64,000 nucleotides of DNA from Ypsolopha sequella (lineage: Eukaryota; Arthropoda; Insecta; Lepidoptera; Ypsolophidae), in NCBI GenBank assembly GCA_934047225.1, contig OW204001.1, positions 6,804,201 to 6,868,200 of the forward strand, read 5' to 3'. The position numbers were made by a program, and so were the translations under genes. Each line of letters opens with the position of its first letter. Position 1 is the stretch's first letter. The notes under the pieces were generated by a model. The model saw only the letters and a program-made list of their open reading frames with translations. It did no database searches and was not told where the DNA came from. Below, piece after piece: positions 44,666-57,300 of this stretch.

Positions 44666-44980
44666 CAAAGGGTTAAAGAATTGTTTCATCTATCAATTCT
44701 TTCGAGTATCACCGGTCAAAACGATTAATTATCTATGGTAAGGTCGTGCTGTTGCATAAAAGCCTGCGTTAGCCTTTTATATAGTGCTATATCTTTCTTA
44801 CTCGCACCGACATCGACACACATATGAAAAGTATAAAGCTTTCTCACTCTTTTCTCACATTTGCAAGTGGCATGACTTTTAGCTGCACAATCACTTTTGA
44901 CAGCCAATTTTTCCCCACGATTTTTTACGTTTGCCCTCAGGTCATGATCGAATCGTGGGTGTTTGTAGTGGAAAATAGCG

Positions 44981-45115
44981 GTGTTACTACAAAACGGTGT
45001 TTAACTTTAGACAGTGTTTAAATCTGTTGCTGTCACTTTTTTACGATATGACAGAAAAGGTGACAACAACAGATTTAAACACTGTCTAAAGTTAAACATC
45101 GTTTTGTAGTAACAC
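44981..45115. mobile_element. 130-bp palindromic MITE, copy 2
   Basis: GTTACTACAAAACGGTGTTT and its reverse complement at the right end. It lies about 190 nt upstream of the trihelix gene start codon. Confidence 0.9.
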
Positions 45116-45305
45116 AGTAGTAGTTTATTGTGATCTGATGACCGTACCCTTTGACAGTTAAATTTTACATTTACCCGGGCGTTAAGGAACGCAACCTTAA
45201 TTTGTTGTTGTACTTGTCACTTGTTATCAGTGGATTGTTTTTATCATTTTCTAATTTTATTTTATTTCTAACAAATATTTGCGTGCGCAGTTAATCTAGA
45301 TTGCA

Positions 45306-45327
45306 ATGAATGAACCTCAATTCATCT
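45306..45327 (+). CDS. Trihelix gene, 22-nt first coding exon
   Basis: ATG AAT GAA CCT CAA TTC ATC T|GTAAAT. Joined to the next exon it gives MNEPQFIW, splitting the Trp codon T|GG. Confidence 0.75.
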
Positions 45328-48300
45328 GTAAATATATAATTAGTTTGATTTTCTTCATTGTTTTTACGTCATAATTACATTGATCAATTCATACTGAAAT
45401 CTCATTTGAAATTGTAATTATTTCAGGGACACCGAAACTAACTAAGCGGCTGTTTGAGTTACGATTTGAAAATGAATGGCTGTTCAGAACTAGGAAACAA
45501 CCATGGCAGTAAGTTTATTTCCTTAGCAAAGTGCATGGTTGAGGTGTAGATAAGGGGGCACTATGGTAACAAATGTATCGTGCCCCCTTATTGACACTCT
45601 GATCAAGTCTCAGAATAAGGAATACAAATAGAAACCTGGCTAAAATAATACGCGGAGAAAAACACCTATCCTTGATTTTCTTACGACATTCTAGTGCGTT
45701 AGAGAGAGATGGATTTTGTATTCCTTATTCTGAGGATCAAGTACATAAACAATACTTTAGCCATAATTCTGACCTTCAAATACATATTTAATACCTATTT
45801 GAGCACTTAAATAAAATACTTGTTTGAGTAGTAGAGTATTTTAATTGTAGAGTATTTTAATTGTAGAGTATTTTAATTGTAGAGTATTTTAATTGTTAGT
45901 TCTCTATAAGAATACATACATACATTACTAACAATCATTGTATTAGTTGTTGTTTACATATTTCCAAGTTATTTAGAACATCTCATTGTTGCGTCATCAA
46001 GGCAGCAACTTACTGACTGTCTATTTATTTAATATACTAATTATTGTTTGACCGCTTCTGTGGCCGAATGTTAGAGCACTTGCCTGTTAACCCAGAGGTT
46101 GTGGGTTTAAGCCCAGTGTACACATTAATATGTTGTCGGTCTGTATGCTTCAGATGGCACTTAATTTAGGATGTAATATTCGTAAGTGAAAATAGTTATT
46201 GTTCTAAATTACTATTAAGGGCGCACCAAGCGTTTGCCTTTGTCTCTGTCTTTTTCTTTACGTGTAAAGAGTTATACCAAGATAATAACCAAACTTTTGC
46301 ACTTTTTCAATGTTTTTCGTTATTATTTTCATCATATTGTTCTTAAATAAAAAACTATCGTGTATAAACGCTCCAGTCATCTATGAGCTTTATTTTGGTA
46401 AATGAATCATAATATAAAATTACTTATTTATATAAAAAAGTAGGGAAATAGAGGAAAAAAATTACTCGAAAAGGGGTAACTTTGCGAATTTATTCTATCG
46501 AACCAACTTTATCAAATTGTGTTTCCATCGTGTATACAGTCTAGTATATATACCCAATAGTACCAATACATTTCCCTAGATTTTAATTTAATTGTTTACT
46601 ACTTCAAAAAAGGGTTATAAAAATGTGTTTGACTGTGTAAAAGCGCTCTTAATCTGTCTCCTTATGTTTCAGTGAGTTTCGGAATATTTTGTTACAAAAA
46701 GGCTTTCCCAAAGAGATGACATTAAACCATGTACGAAAGAAGTGGTCTTACACATATGATGTGAGTGTATTACCTGCTTACAATATTTATAATATAACAT
46801 GTATCTGTGGTTTATAGACATTCTACAAATTAAGAAGCTTTGGAGTTGTAACAAAAATGTAAGGGGATGTGAATGTGGTATATAGGAATACAACTTAATT
46901 TAGAGCCCGGACTAAGATGGTTCGCACGGTAGGAGTACAAAAGTGGTCCAGTAAGATTATGAGATTTATGTCCTGTTGCAATTAATTGATAAGGTTGGGT
47001 ACACTATTACTGGCTAGCTGACCTTTTTGAATATCAATTGGAATCTGTCATAAATTAGATTAATTCTTGAATTTTTCAGTTTTCCTGATTTCAATGTGTA
47101 TTTAATCACATTTCATAGATTTTGAGTCCCAGTGACATATTTTTAGTGTATGTACAATAAATATATACCAAAAATCATTCAATTTCAGTTAGATTTGTCA
47201 TTCAACTTGTCATAATTAGTTTGAAAACGGGAAGGGTCACACACCATGTCATGCGCCCATAGCGTAAGTATGGTGGAAATTATTTATGTCTGTTGACTAG
47301 TCGATCAACAAGTTGATACATGGACATCATTATCAACTGGCAACGTTGTTCGATTAAGTTGTACGCCTATAGTAACCTACATAGTTCATAGTTCAATATG
47401 TTAACTTTACTTTTAAACTGGATTTTCAATCTTTGTAATTACCTATTAGTAAACAAAAGTTTCTAATTTTGAGGTTTACTTCTAATTAGCAGATATTTTC
47501 TTGAGATTAATTTTTCTTTCTTTACACTAGATATTTAAATAATATCTGTATGTTTTATATTTTTGTCAGAATTTTAAAATCAATGAATATTTTTTTGTTA
47601 GTTTTGCTCTAGCTAGTGCTTAATTCTTATTTGAACTTTAAAAATTTCTTTTCAGAGTTACAAAATTGCCAAAAAGACAAAAAATAAGAGCTGGAAATAC
47701 TACAAATTGTTTGATAGATATTTTGGAAAATCACCAGTCTTAGATAAATATGAAACATGTAAGTAATAGAAATATTTTTACAGACTCTTCGATCGCGGAA
47801 AAGGGATAAACAACAAAATTTTTACTTTACAGGAAAGCCATATTCCGAAAAAAAATTAAAACCTTTGTGTCTGTCCCAAATTAAAATATGCCTGGTAATT
47901 AGAATTTTTGCAAATTTAAACAAAACTTGCTCGTAACTTATTAAACTTCAAGCTATTAGTAGGTCAACATAGACGAAAGTTGTTTATTAGAGACTTGAAA
48001 CCCATTTCATATGAGCAGAAAAAAGCGCTGCTTTCTCCAAGGATTCCAGTTACAATAGCTTTAATTAAAGATTTATTAAAAAAAAAAGTTAATATATAAT
48101 AATAATAGCCGTTTGCCCACGGCTCCACCTGCAGTTTTTAGTCTTTGCCCCATTTTTGGCTTATTGATTGTTTTATCAACACTCCTTATAACCCAGATGT
48201 TGACCAGAGTCCCTACGACGAAAATGAAAAAATCGCATCCAAATCCGTTGTATAGTTCTCGAGTTAAAACGGAACATATACCAGGATGGTTTGATAAGTC

Positions 48301-51300
48301 TCTTTGGTCGAGTAGTTACCAAAAAAATAAAGTGAAAAACGGCTGAATAGATTCAAAAAAGGGTATTGCCAACATTGTACCGACTCATGTGCCTCCTATG
48401 AAACTTTTGCCTTTTGGTTAATGACTTTAAACGCGGCAGAACAAGCGTCGTAGACGCACCACGTGCAGGAGCTCCGACAACAGTGGTCACATTAGAAGTT
48501 GTTGATAGAGTCCATGACAGGGTTTTGGCAGACAGACGACTGAAAGTTTGTAAACTAACAGACGCCGTAGGCATCTCGATGATCCATTTTATTTTACATG
48601 ACAAGTGGCACATGAAAAAGCTTTGCGCGAGTTGGGTGCCGCGTTTGTTGACTCCAGAGCAAATGAGAATCGTTGAACGAACATTTAGAAAGACGGTTTA
48701 GAGATTTTTCATAAAAACCCTTCAGATTTTTGTTACCATGGATGAAACTTGGGTTCACCATTGATCACCCGAAATTAAAAATCAATCAAAACAGTGGACT
48801 AATGCAGGTGAACCAGCTCCGAAAAAAGCAAAGTGCGTACCGTCGGCCGGAAAGGTAATGGCATCAGTATTTTGGGATGCGAAGGGAATTATAAGTTGAT
48901 TGAGTCCCTCGAAAAGGGTAAAAAAATATTAATGGATAATTCTACACAGGGCTTTTAACAAAATTACATGAACATAACGTAGAAAAGAGGCCTAGGTTGA
49001 CAAAAAAAAGGTACTCAGTTCTATCATGACAATGCGCCAGCCCATTCAAGTCGGGTTGCTCAACAAAAGTTGAAGGAGTTAAGATTTGAAATCCTTTAAG
49101 AGGATGACATACCCTAGCAACTTTTTTTTTCCAGCACAATAAATCTAATGGCAAACTAATGGCAATGACTTTATTTGCTTTTCATAGAGGTGATTATATG
49201 TTGGCTCCTTGGCCTCTTGTTCTTGGACGTGTAATACTAGCGATCACACAGCGAAACAACAAATTGGTGTGTTTTTAGCTTATACTGAAATATTTTGTAG
49301 GGGAAAAATATTGAATTTAGGTGATATACCTTTAAATTTCTACTACCTATTTTATGAAAAAAAAATCAAGTTTATCTCTTAACCGCGTTCTTGAAGCGAA
49401 CGTTTGAAAACCAAAAGAAAGAGGGTGCAAAACTTTTTTTTTTTTTTGGCAAAAGTATCAATCTTAGTACATTGTTTATACGTAAGATCCCTAGAGAAAA
49501 GATTAATAAACCAAATATATTTTTTTCAATACAAGGAGAGTTCGAATTTCTTCAAACGAATCTTAGATAGCCTGGAGTTGGTCATGCTCTAGGCTCAGGT
49601 ACAGTCTTAACATCCACCTTATTCACCGGATTTAACTCCGTCCGACTATCATCCCCTAACTGAGAAAAAAAAATAAACTTACTGGACAGAAATTTCAATC
49701 AGATGAGTAACTGATTACAACTGTAGTGACTATTTTGAGGCTCTCGTAAAAAGTCATTTTCATGAAGGGATAATGAAGTTTGAAAAACACTGGACCAAGT
49801 GTGTTTGAACTCCGAGGGGACTATGTAGCAAAGTAATAAAAGAAACTAAACCAAGAGACTTATCAAACCACCCTCGTACATACATATACACAGCCAAAAA
49901 TTCAAAAAATTGTACTTTTAGCCTCAGTACAATACTAATAACCAATTTCATTTAAAATTTCGTAAAAATCTTTATTGTTTAGACACAACCTTTTTACTAC
50001 TATATTATTAGTATAGATAAAATACTTATAGTTTAGTACATAACCTAAACTACAGTGCGGGGACGTAAATAATGCACATCGGGCTAAAGATAATCGGCCA
50101 TTTTCGGCTTCGTAGAGCATCGTCCCTGTCACTCAGTACAATATGTGACGTTTTGTCGCTCTCGTCAGTCGTTGTACAATTTCGTTGGAGTGCGGTCGCG
50201 TCCACTTCAAAATATATATACGGAGTTGTAAAACCCCCAACATAAATTTATACAATGGCATCAAAAATAAAAAGAGGGAAACCTATACACAGTCACAGTA
50301 ACGTGAATTGATAAATATTTCGTAAAAGAAGCCAACACATTCATACATTTTGAGGATGATGGTGGAAGTAATTATTTCAAGTAATTTTTTCGTAATAATT
50401 GTTAATTTTTGCTTTTTTTCTTCAATAGTGTTTTTAAAAAAATATTTTGATGTATTTTATTAAAATATTCAAAAATCTTAATTGTTTTACAGCTCCTAGT
50501 AGATACCGGGATGTTAGTGCTCTGTGCGACAGAGACGACGCTCTACGAAGCCGAAACTAGCCGATTACAGCCGATGTATCTCCCTCTTTAGCTCGATGGG
50601 CATTATTTACATCCCTGCACTATACAAGGTGACTTTTTGATCATCATCCAAATTCATACTGGAGGCTTGATAAGGTATCAGTATCTTGGATCAGTAACAA
50701 TTTTTGTGAAATTCGTATAATGAAATTTCAGCTTCCCATAGAAATTCACTTCCAGTTCCGAGTGAATCACTATGGGAAGTCGAAATTTCATTTTACGAAT
50801 TTTACAAAAATTGTTATTGATCAATGATACTGATCACTTACCAAGCCACCAGTATGAATTTGGACGATGATCAAAAAGTCACCTTGTATAGGCCTACCAT
50901 TTGACTGAGTCGGTCCCTAAGGTAGCTGTACGGAGCGGGATGAAATGAAATGAAATATATTTATTTATGTAATGTATGTAGGTATATCAGATGCACTTAT
51001 CACAGGTCGGTTTTAATGTAATATAATTAAATAATCTATGTCAATAGGTTTGTATAATAAATAATAATAAGCGGAAACACCAATGACATTAGAATTAGAA
51101 TGTCATTTTGAAGTACACAAAAAAATAATTACTTTGAACAAGTTTTAATAAGTATGTGAAAAAAGGTAACATTCGCAAAGGCACGTTGTCTGTTTACGCG
51201 AATAACTTTTAAACGCATAACATAAAAAGCGCGCTGCCTACAAAATCTTGTTAAATAAATAAAAATACGTTTATTCATTACAAATTTTGTAAACATTAAA

Positions 51301-54300
51301 AGTATTCACGTCAGGGTCCCGTGGTAGTTACAGGAACTGAAGTACATAATAAAGCTTAGATTTACTCAAATTTAATAAAATTATACACTTGAATAAAATG
51401 AAAAATATATGAATAAGGAATAAATAATATTATAAATATATGCAATACATATTGCCTAGAACGGGAGGGGTGACATCGCGTCTCTCTCTAAGTCTCGCGT
51501 CAACTCACGTTACGTCAACACACCCCTCCCGCACCGCGTAGCTACCTCAGGAACCGTCCCAGTTAAACGGTAGGCCTGTAGTTACTGATCCAACCATATT
51601 TCGCTGATTAGAAGATTTACAAATCTTTATTGTTAATTTTAAAATTACCAAGTCGAGTGTTTTAACGTCTGTTTTATTTCCAGGGAGTGAGGAGTGGCGA
51701 GCGCGCCTGATTTCGTGCGTCACAGATGCTAAAGAACTAAACCTGGATGTACAGAATACATGGAAGTTAGTTCTTTTAAAGCACTTTGCAACACATGTAC
51801 ATTTATGAACATTAATCGTTCCTTAAAACAATTTTATTCCATATAACAAAAACAAAGTGTATCTATAACTTAATAACAGTGTAAGAAGAGTGTTTTTTTT
51901 AGCAGGTTATATATCTGTCATTTTTCCGGGGACCCAAGAGTTGTTGCCAATTTTTTAGTAAAATAATAAGCCTTGCAATACAGCAAAGCAATGCCTGCCG
52001 CTAGTCTCTCGGGTACTCTTCCCGCTGACGGCTTAGCTAATATCTACTATTTAATTTAGTTTATTTTACAGTTAGTTATTTGCGCTGATATAGGGATGTT
52101 ATCTATATGATAGTTTTAGTGTGAGTTTCTATATATTAATTAAAGTATCAATTAGTGCTGTTACGACACTATATTTCGCATAACTATGTCATCCAGCATA
52201 AGTGACCGATTTCCAATTTTGTTAAACTTGATTATTTGTTGCAGACAAGTAGAAAAGTCCCTTAGGTGCCTTAACTTACCAAGTGATTGCTGTATTCAAG
52301 ATGTAAAAGGTCTTTGGCAACATCTCAGAATTACATTTAATGTAAGTATGTATAAAATATTGCACGAATTCATTCCACCATCCCCCAATAGAACCTTTGA
52401 ATTATCTATCACAGGCAATAACTAATTACTCAATAGCAATGCTACTAATCTCCAGCACAGCACACTCGTACACACCCTGAATAAATCTATTAAAAAAACT
52501 CTTAAAAAAATAGATTTCATAGCCGTATTAAAAATATAATTGATAATAACCTAAAAAAAACTTTTAAATAACAACTTGTGACGGAACAACTCGAGTCCCA
52601 CACACTCTAGTTCGCTTCTACTCTATGCTTCCTAAGAGTTTTTGCATAAATATATTACGTTGAGTCAGCCACATACCTAATCAATGAGAAGTTAAATACC
52701 TATATGTTTTTCCAGACTTTATCTTTGCGTTGCAAATCCGGTAAACTAATTAGATACTTATTAGATAGATTTTTTTTTTTAAATAGATACTCACAGCATG
52801 AAAACATGGTTTATAAATATCTGCATGGATAAAAATAAATCTAAATCAAAAGGTATTTATTGCCACAAGATGTACTATCAGGGAAAAATACGCTGGCCCA
52901 CTTTTAGCCCGTATTGCATGGTGATAAGAGCGAAAAGTGGATCTGCGCCAATTTCTTCAATGGTACATAGAAATACAAAAAATACATGTTAAATTAGAAA
53001 ACTTAACTAAATAATAATATTCCTCTGCACTTATGTGGCAAAAGGAACAGTCTCAGATAAAAATAATTTATCGTATATTTGATCAATTTTAATATTGAAA
53101 TTATACTCATTTTGGCAAACGCTATTTTTAATTTTATTAAAGTCGGGTTTCGAGTTAAAATATCAAAGCCGCTGTGCGCCGAAAGAAGGTCTCTTATGCT
53201 ACCTTCACCCCAATATCTCATAAGCCCTGTTAAACTGCAATTATTATTTAACCCTCTTTAGAAGAACCCCTCCCATGCTCACATTTAGTAGTATATGCCA
53301 TCTATGACAGTGAAGTGGTTACAATCCAGAGGAAACACCGTGTCGCGATCAGGAAGGGCGAGGAGTCGTCCGAGTGGCCGCTGTACGAGCCGATGTTGCA
53401 CTACTACGTGACCTTCGACAAGGAACTGCTGCGGAAGGTCGAGACCGAGGGATGTGCCTTCCCCAAGATGAGGCGAACCTCCGAGTACCCGGCCAGGAGG
53501 CACGCCGGTGGCGACGTTAAAGAGGAGGAGTCCGAATTTCAATGTACGTTTTTATTTGTTTTATTATTTACTTAACATATTTTCTACCTGCCAAGTTCAT
53601 ATATATTATAGGTACTCACGCCTATCTCCCATAGGCCAGTCAACAGCGGATCCAAGGGGGGGGGGGGGTCAAGGGGGCCTAGTTCAACTTTTTTTCTATA
53701 CAGACACGCTAAATTTATCTAAAATTACACAAAATTTTATTATGTATTTGGACTAATTCGGAGCATGTGACCCCCCCTGGCTCGCAGGCTGGATCCGCCC
53801 TTGAGGCCAGTCAGTAGAGTAATTCTATGTTACAAAGGTGATGCATTAGTTTTTATTTTATTATCTTGTATATATGGATGCAAGAGTAATTCTATGTCAC
53901 AAAGGTGGTGCATTAATGTGCACTGAGTAAATACTCAGTAAATATCAAAAAATGGTAACACGAGATATCTCGGGACAACTTTTGGCAGCTACTAAACCTC
54001 GAAATTTTGGTTTTTTTTTATGGTTTCTCCCTCATAACTTGTATACGGTGCATCCTAGTGAAACAACAAAATTAAAGAACATGAAGTTTTGCGTCTAATG
54101 AGCAAACCAAAGCAAATTTTATGCTCTTTATTCTGTGTACAGTCAATTACACAAGACCGTACGGCCTATAACAGCAATTTTCAAATTTTGTGCCCATTGC
54201 ACTTCGATGCATGTCCCGAGGTTTAATATTTTTAAATCTCAAGTTTCAGTTGCGGAAATTACACAATGTGGACACTAATCGATAATGTAATTCATAATTT

Positions 54301-57300
54301 TAAAAGAACACTAAAAATATTTAAAAATATGTTAAATATTACTTTTTATTACTGCATAAACATGAAGTTAAGATTTTTAGTTGTATGGAGAAGGGATTGT
54401 CCCCAAATCAGCTAAGCTTGTACAACATTAAATTTTACGAAAAATATGTACCATAGGAATGTGTGTGAATGATGTCAACCTTAAGACGTGATTAGGGGAA
54501 GCATTTTATTACATTTCTTTACACTTTAAAGGGTAAATACCTTTAGTATTAGTTTTAATAAATTGTCCCTGAAAGTGTCCTCATGGTTACTGTCTTTTCA
54601 TTTACCAATGTTTTGATGCCAAATATTATAAAACTGAACGAAGTTTTCCGTGTTATTTTTATAATGGCAACACCCAGCAATCAGACTAGCCTTCGCCATT
54701 TTGATTTATTCAGTCCAAAACAAGTTGCAAGGTCGTCTATTGTTTTGATGTGATATTATAAATTTGTTGTTCTGTTCAGTTACCAACATATCTCGGTAAG
54801 TAAAAAATATTTCAATTACGACTATTTAGTATTTTGTAACAGTATTTACATTCCATCATTTTCTATAAGAAACTTTGTAGTTTTCCAATTTCATTGTACC
54901 AAAATAAATATTTAAATTTGCCAAGGTACAGTTTAAGTTACGTCTCTTCAGTTATTTTTCATCTTTAGGGCCTGTTTACGTTGTTTAAATGTGAAGTTTT
55001 GTTTTGTTTGTCTGTCTGTCTGTAGAAATAAAAAATATATATATCTTATTATAAGTATCATAAAAAAGTAATTCAAAACATTTATTTTGTAATATAGATA
55101 TAAAGCATACACATATTACACGTTCAAAGTAATTACATTATTACAATATGAAATTTGAAAAAAAAAATGTATTTTCGACACACCCTAATGTACACTCAGA
55201 GGCACAACTAACCGGCCACTAAATAATAGACTAAATTACTCCATAATTAATTTTTGAAGTTACGTCGGATTAGATTTTTCTCAAACACCGTATTCAATTT
55301 TATTTTACTAATTGTATAATGTAAAAGAAACTTGACTACTTGATTAAATAAGAACATTAAAATTATTGTTTTTTATTCCATTGTAAATAAAGATTTACAA
55401 TGTCTTTTCAGTTACCACGGTGTCCATTCAGTTATTGTCCCCTTAAAAAGATGTTGTTTAAAATAGAATTAAAAATCAAATATTCAACAGCATTCAAACA
55501 GAATAAGTAAAAAATATAAAAATTATATTCTTAGATCAAAATAAATTAATAATACACAATTTTTCCCACCAGTTAGAGTGAAAATGAAACTTTCCAAAAC
55601 TAAAATTGTAGAAAGGTAACTGAATGATATATAATAAAAAATTCTCTAGAAATTTATTCTAAACATATCTTATTTTTTATTGTATCTTATTTAATTGTAT
55701 ATTTGGATGATATAATAAATTTCTGTTGAATAAATTTCAATTACTGAACCGATTTTTGGGTGTATGAAGATGGTAACTTAGCGGAAAATAAATCTCTCCC
55801 TTTCCTGTAAAAAAAATTTTTTTTAATAAGTTCTGTTTATAATCATAATTTTAGACCACTTTTCAGAAAATATAAAATTAAAGTATCTCATTTCATCGAA
55901 GAAAATATAAAAAATAGACTATTTCTAAATTAACTTATTTTTTTAGAAGGTGGGCACAAAATTTGAAAATTGCTGATAACTCCAAAGTTAGGGGTCGGGG
56001 GTAGCGGGGGATGGTATTTTTGAACTCAGGAGACACAGTTCTATCATGCAACGATGTTAACTCCAAGCCGTTACGCTCGACCTATTAGAGTGCAGTATCT
56101 GTTGCACAAGTTGCAGTGTGACGCCTATATCTGCACATCAGTCCGATGCACATTACATGTGCATGTAGCCTAGCAGACCGATGGTAACCTAAGGTCGCAG
56201 CCAGGTATATACAACCGTTGGGATACCTACTGGACGCGGTGTCGCGTCAGCTTATCTACGTCAATAATACCAGGAAATATTGTACAATAACTTTTATTTT
56301 TAAAAGTATAAAAAAACAAATAAGCGTATTGTTCCGCTTAAAAGGCCCAGTATGTGTTGGGGTCTGGGCCCTCACGCCATCCGATGCGGGTCCCCAGCAC
56401 CCGGACTTCTTGACGACGTGCGACAGTTCTGGTGGTCCTTCAGCACTCCGGCGGGACCTGGTGGGATCGGTCATCTGTAAATAGAAAAATTAACATTAAT
56501 TTCGTTGAAGCTTACAAGACGTTCTGAGGGTCGGGGCATAGGACAAACTCTTTGCTTAGTAATTGCAACGGTAATAAGAAACTTGAATGGGTCGTTGATA
56601 GGAGTTTGTAGAAATTATATACTCACAGCTTTTTGATGGTTGGGCAGCTCCAGATTTGATTCAGGCCTCGCCGTGACCAGCATGGACACCGCCATCAGCA
56701 CCAGCAGACTGTTTGGCAGCATTTTGATTCAGGAGCTGCGAATGAAAAGAAATAAAATATTAAATTCAGTCATAAAACAGGCGCTTTATCCCTGGAAAGA
56801 AGGCACAGGAGAAGTATAAAAATGCACAAAATAAATAATTTAAATATTCAATACTTACATAGAGCACGGAGGGTCACGAGTCACGGGTCACAGTATTCCT
56901 GTGGGCGAACTTGTTCACTCAGTGGCTGTCGGTGGGTTTATGAATATCAAGGAAGATTTGGGGACCTTATATAGTAGCCTGCTGATATCAGCGGCCGCGA
57001 AACGAACGATCCAATGATGCAATGTAAGGAAAATTGATTAGGCATTCAGGCAATAATCCTGAAATAAAATTAATAAATAATTGTGGTTAAATCGCGAGCG
57101 GTTTATACTTTTGCGTCACCCATCAGAAATAATGCCGATAATATTGTAATAATAGGCAACTATTTCTGTGGTTTGCCTGAAACCCTGACGTCAACGGAAT
57201 TTCACCATATTTTTATGCCATAATTAAATAAATGTTATCATACCGTTTGTTTTTAAACCAAAGTTGGGTTTGTACCTAATGTAGCTAATACAAAGTGCAT

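Larger units (their letters stand above)
47759..51683 (+). other. Trihelix gene intron 4, filled with DNA transposons
   Basis: Holds a repeat tail (48110-48275), a dead mariner (48281-49876), a TIR element (50053-50620), a palindromic MITE (50623-50888) and a LINE-tail-like repeat (about 50990-51440) that also occurs inverted at 15000-15240. No exon seen. Confidence 0.6.

Noticed and set aside
48414..48701. Intact mariner transposase gene
   Set aside because: Only the N-terminal part is open. Stops and frameshifts follow in the catalytic domain.
52710..52742. Possible tiny trihelix exon (TTTTCCAG ... CCG|GTAAAC)
   Set aside because: It does not preserve phase with exon 52245-52341 and encodes nothing resembling the third cassette exon, unlike 52870.
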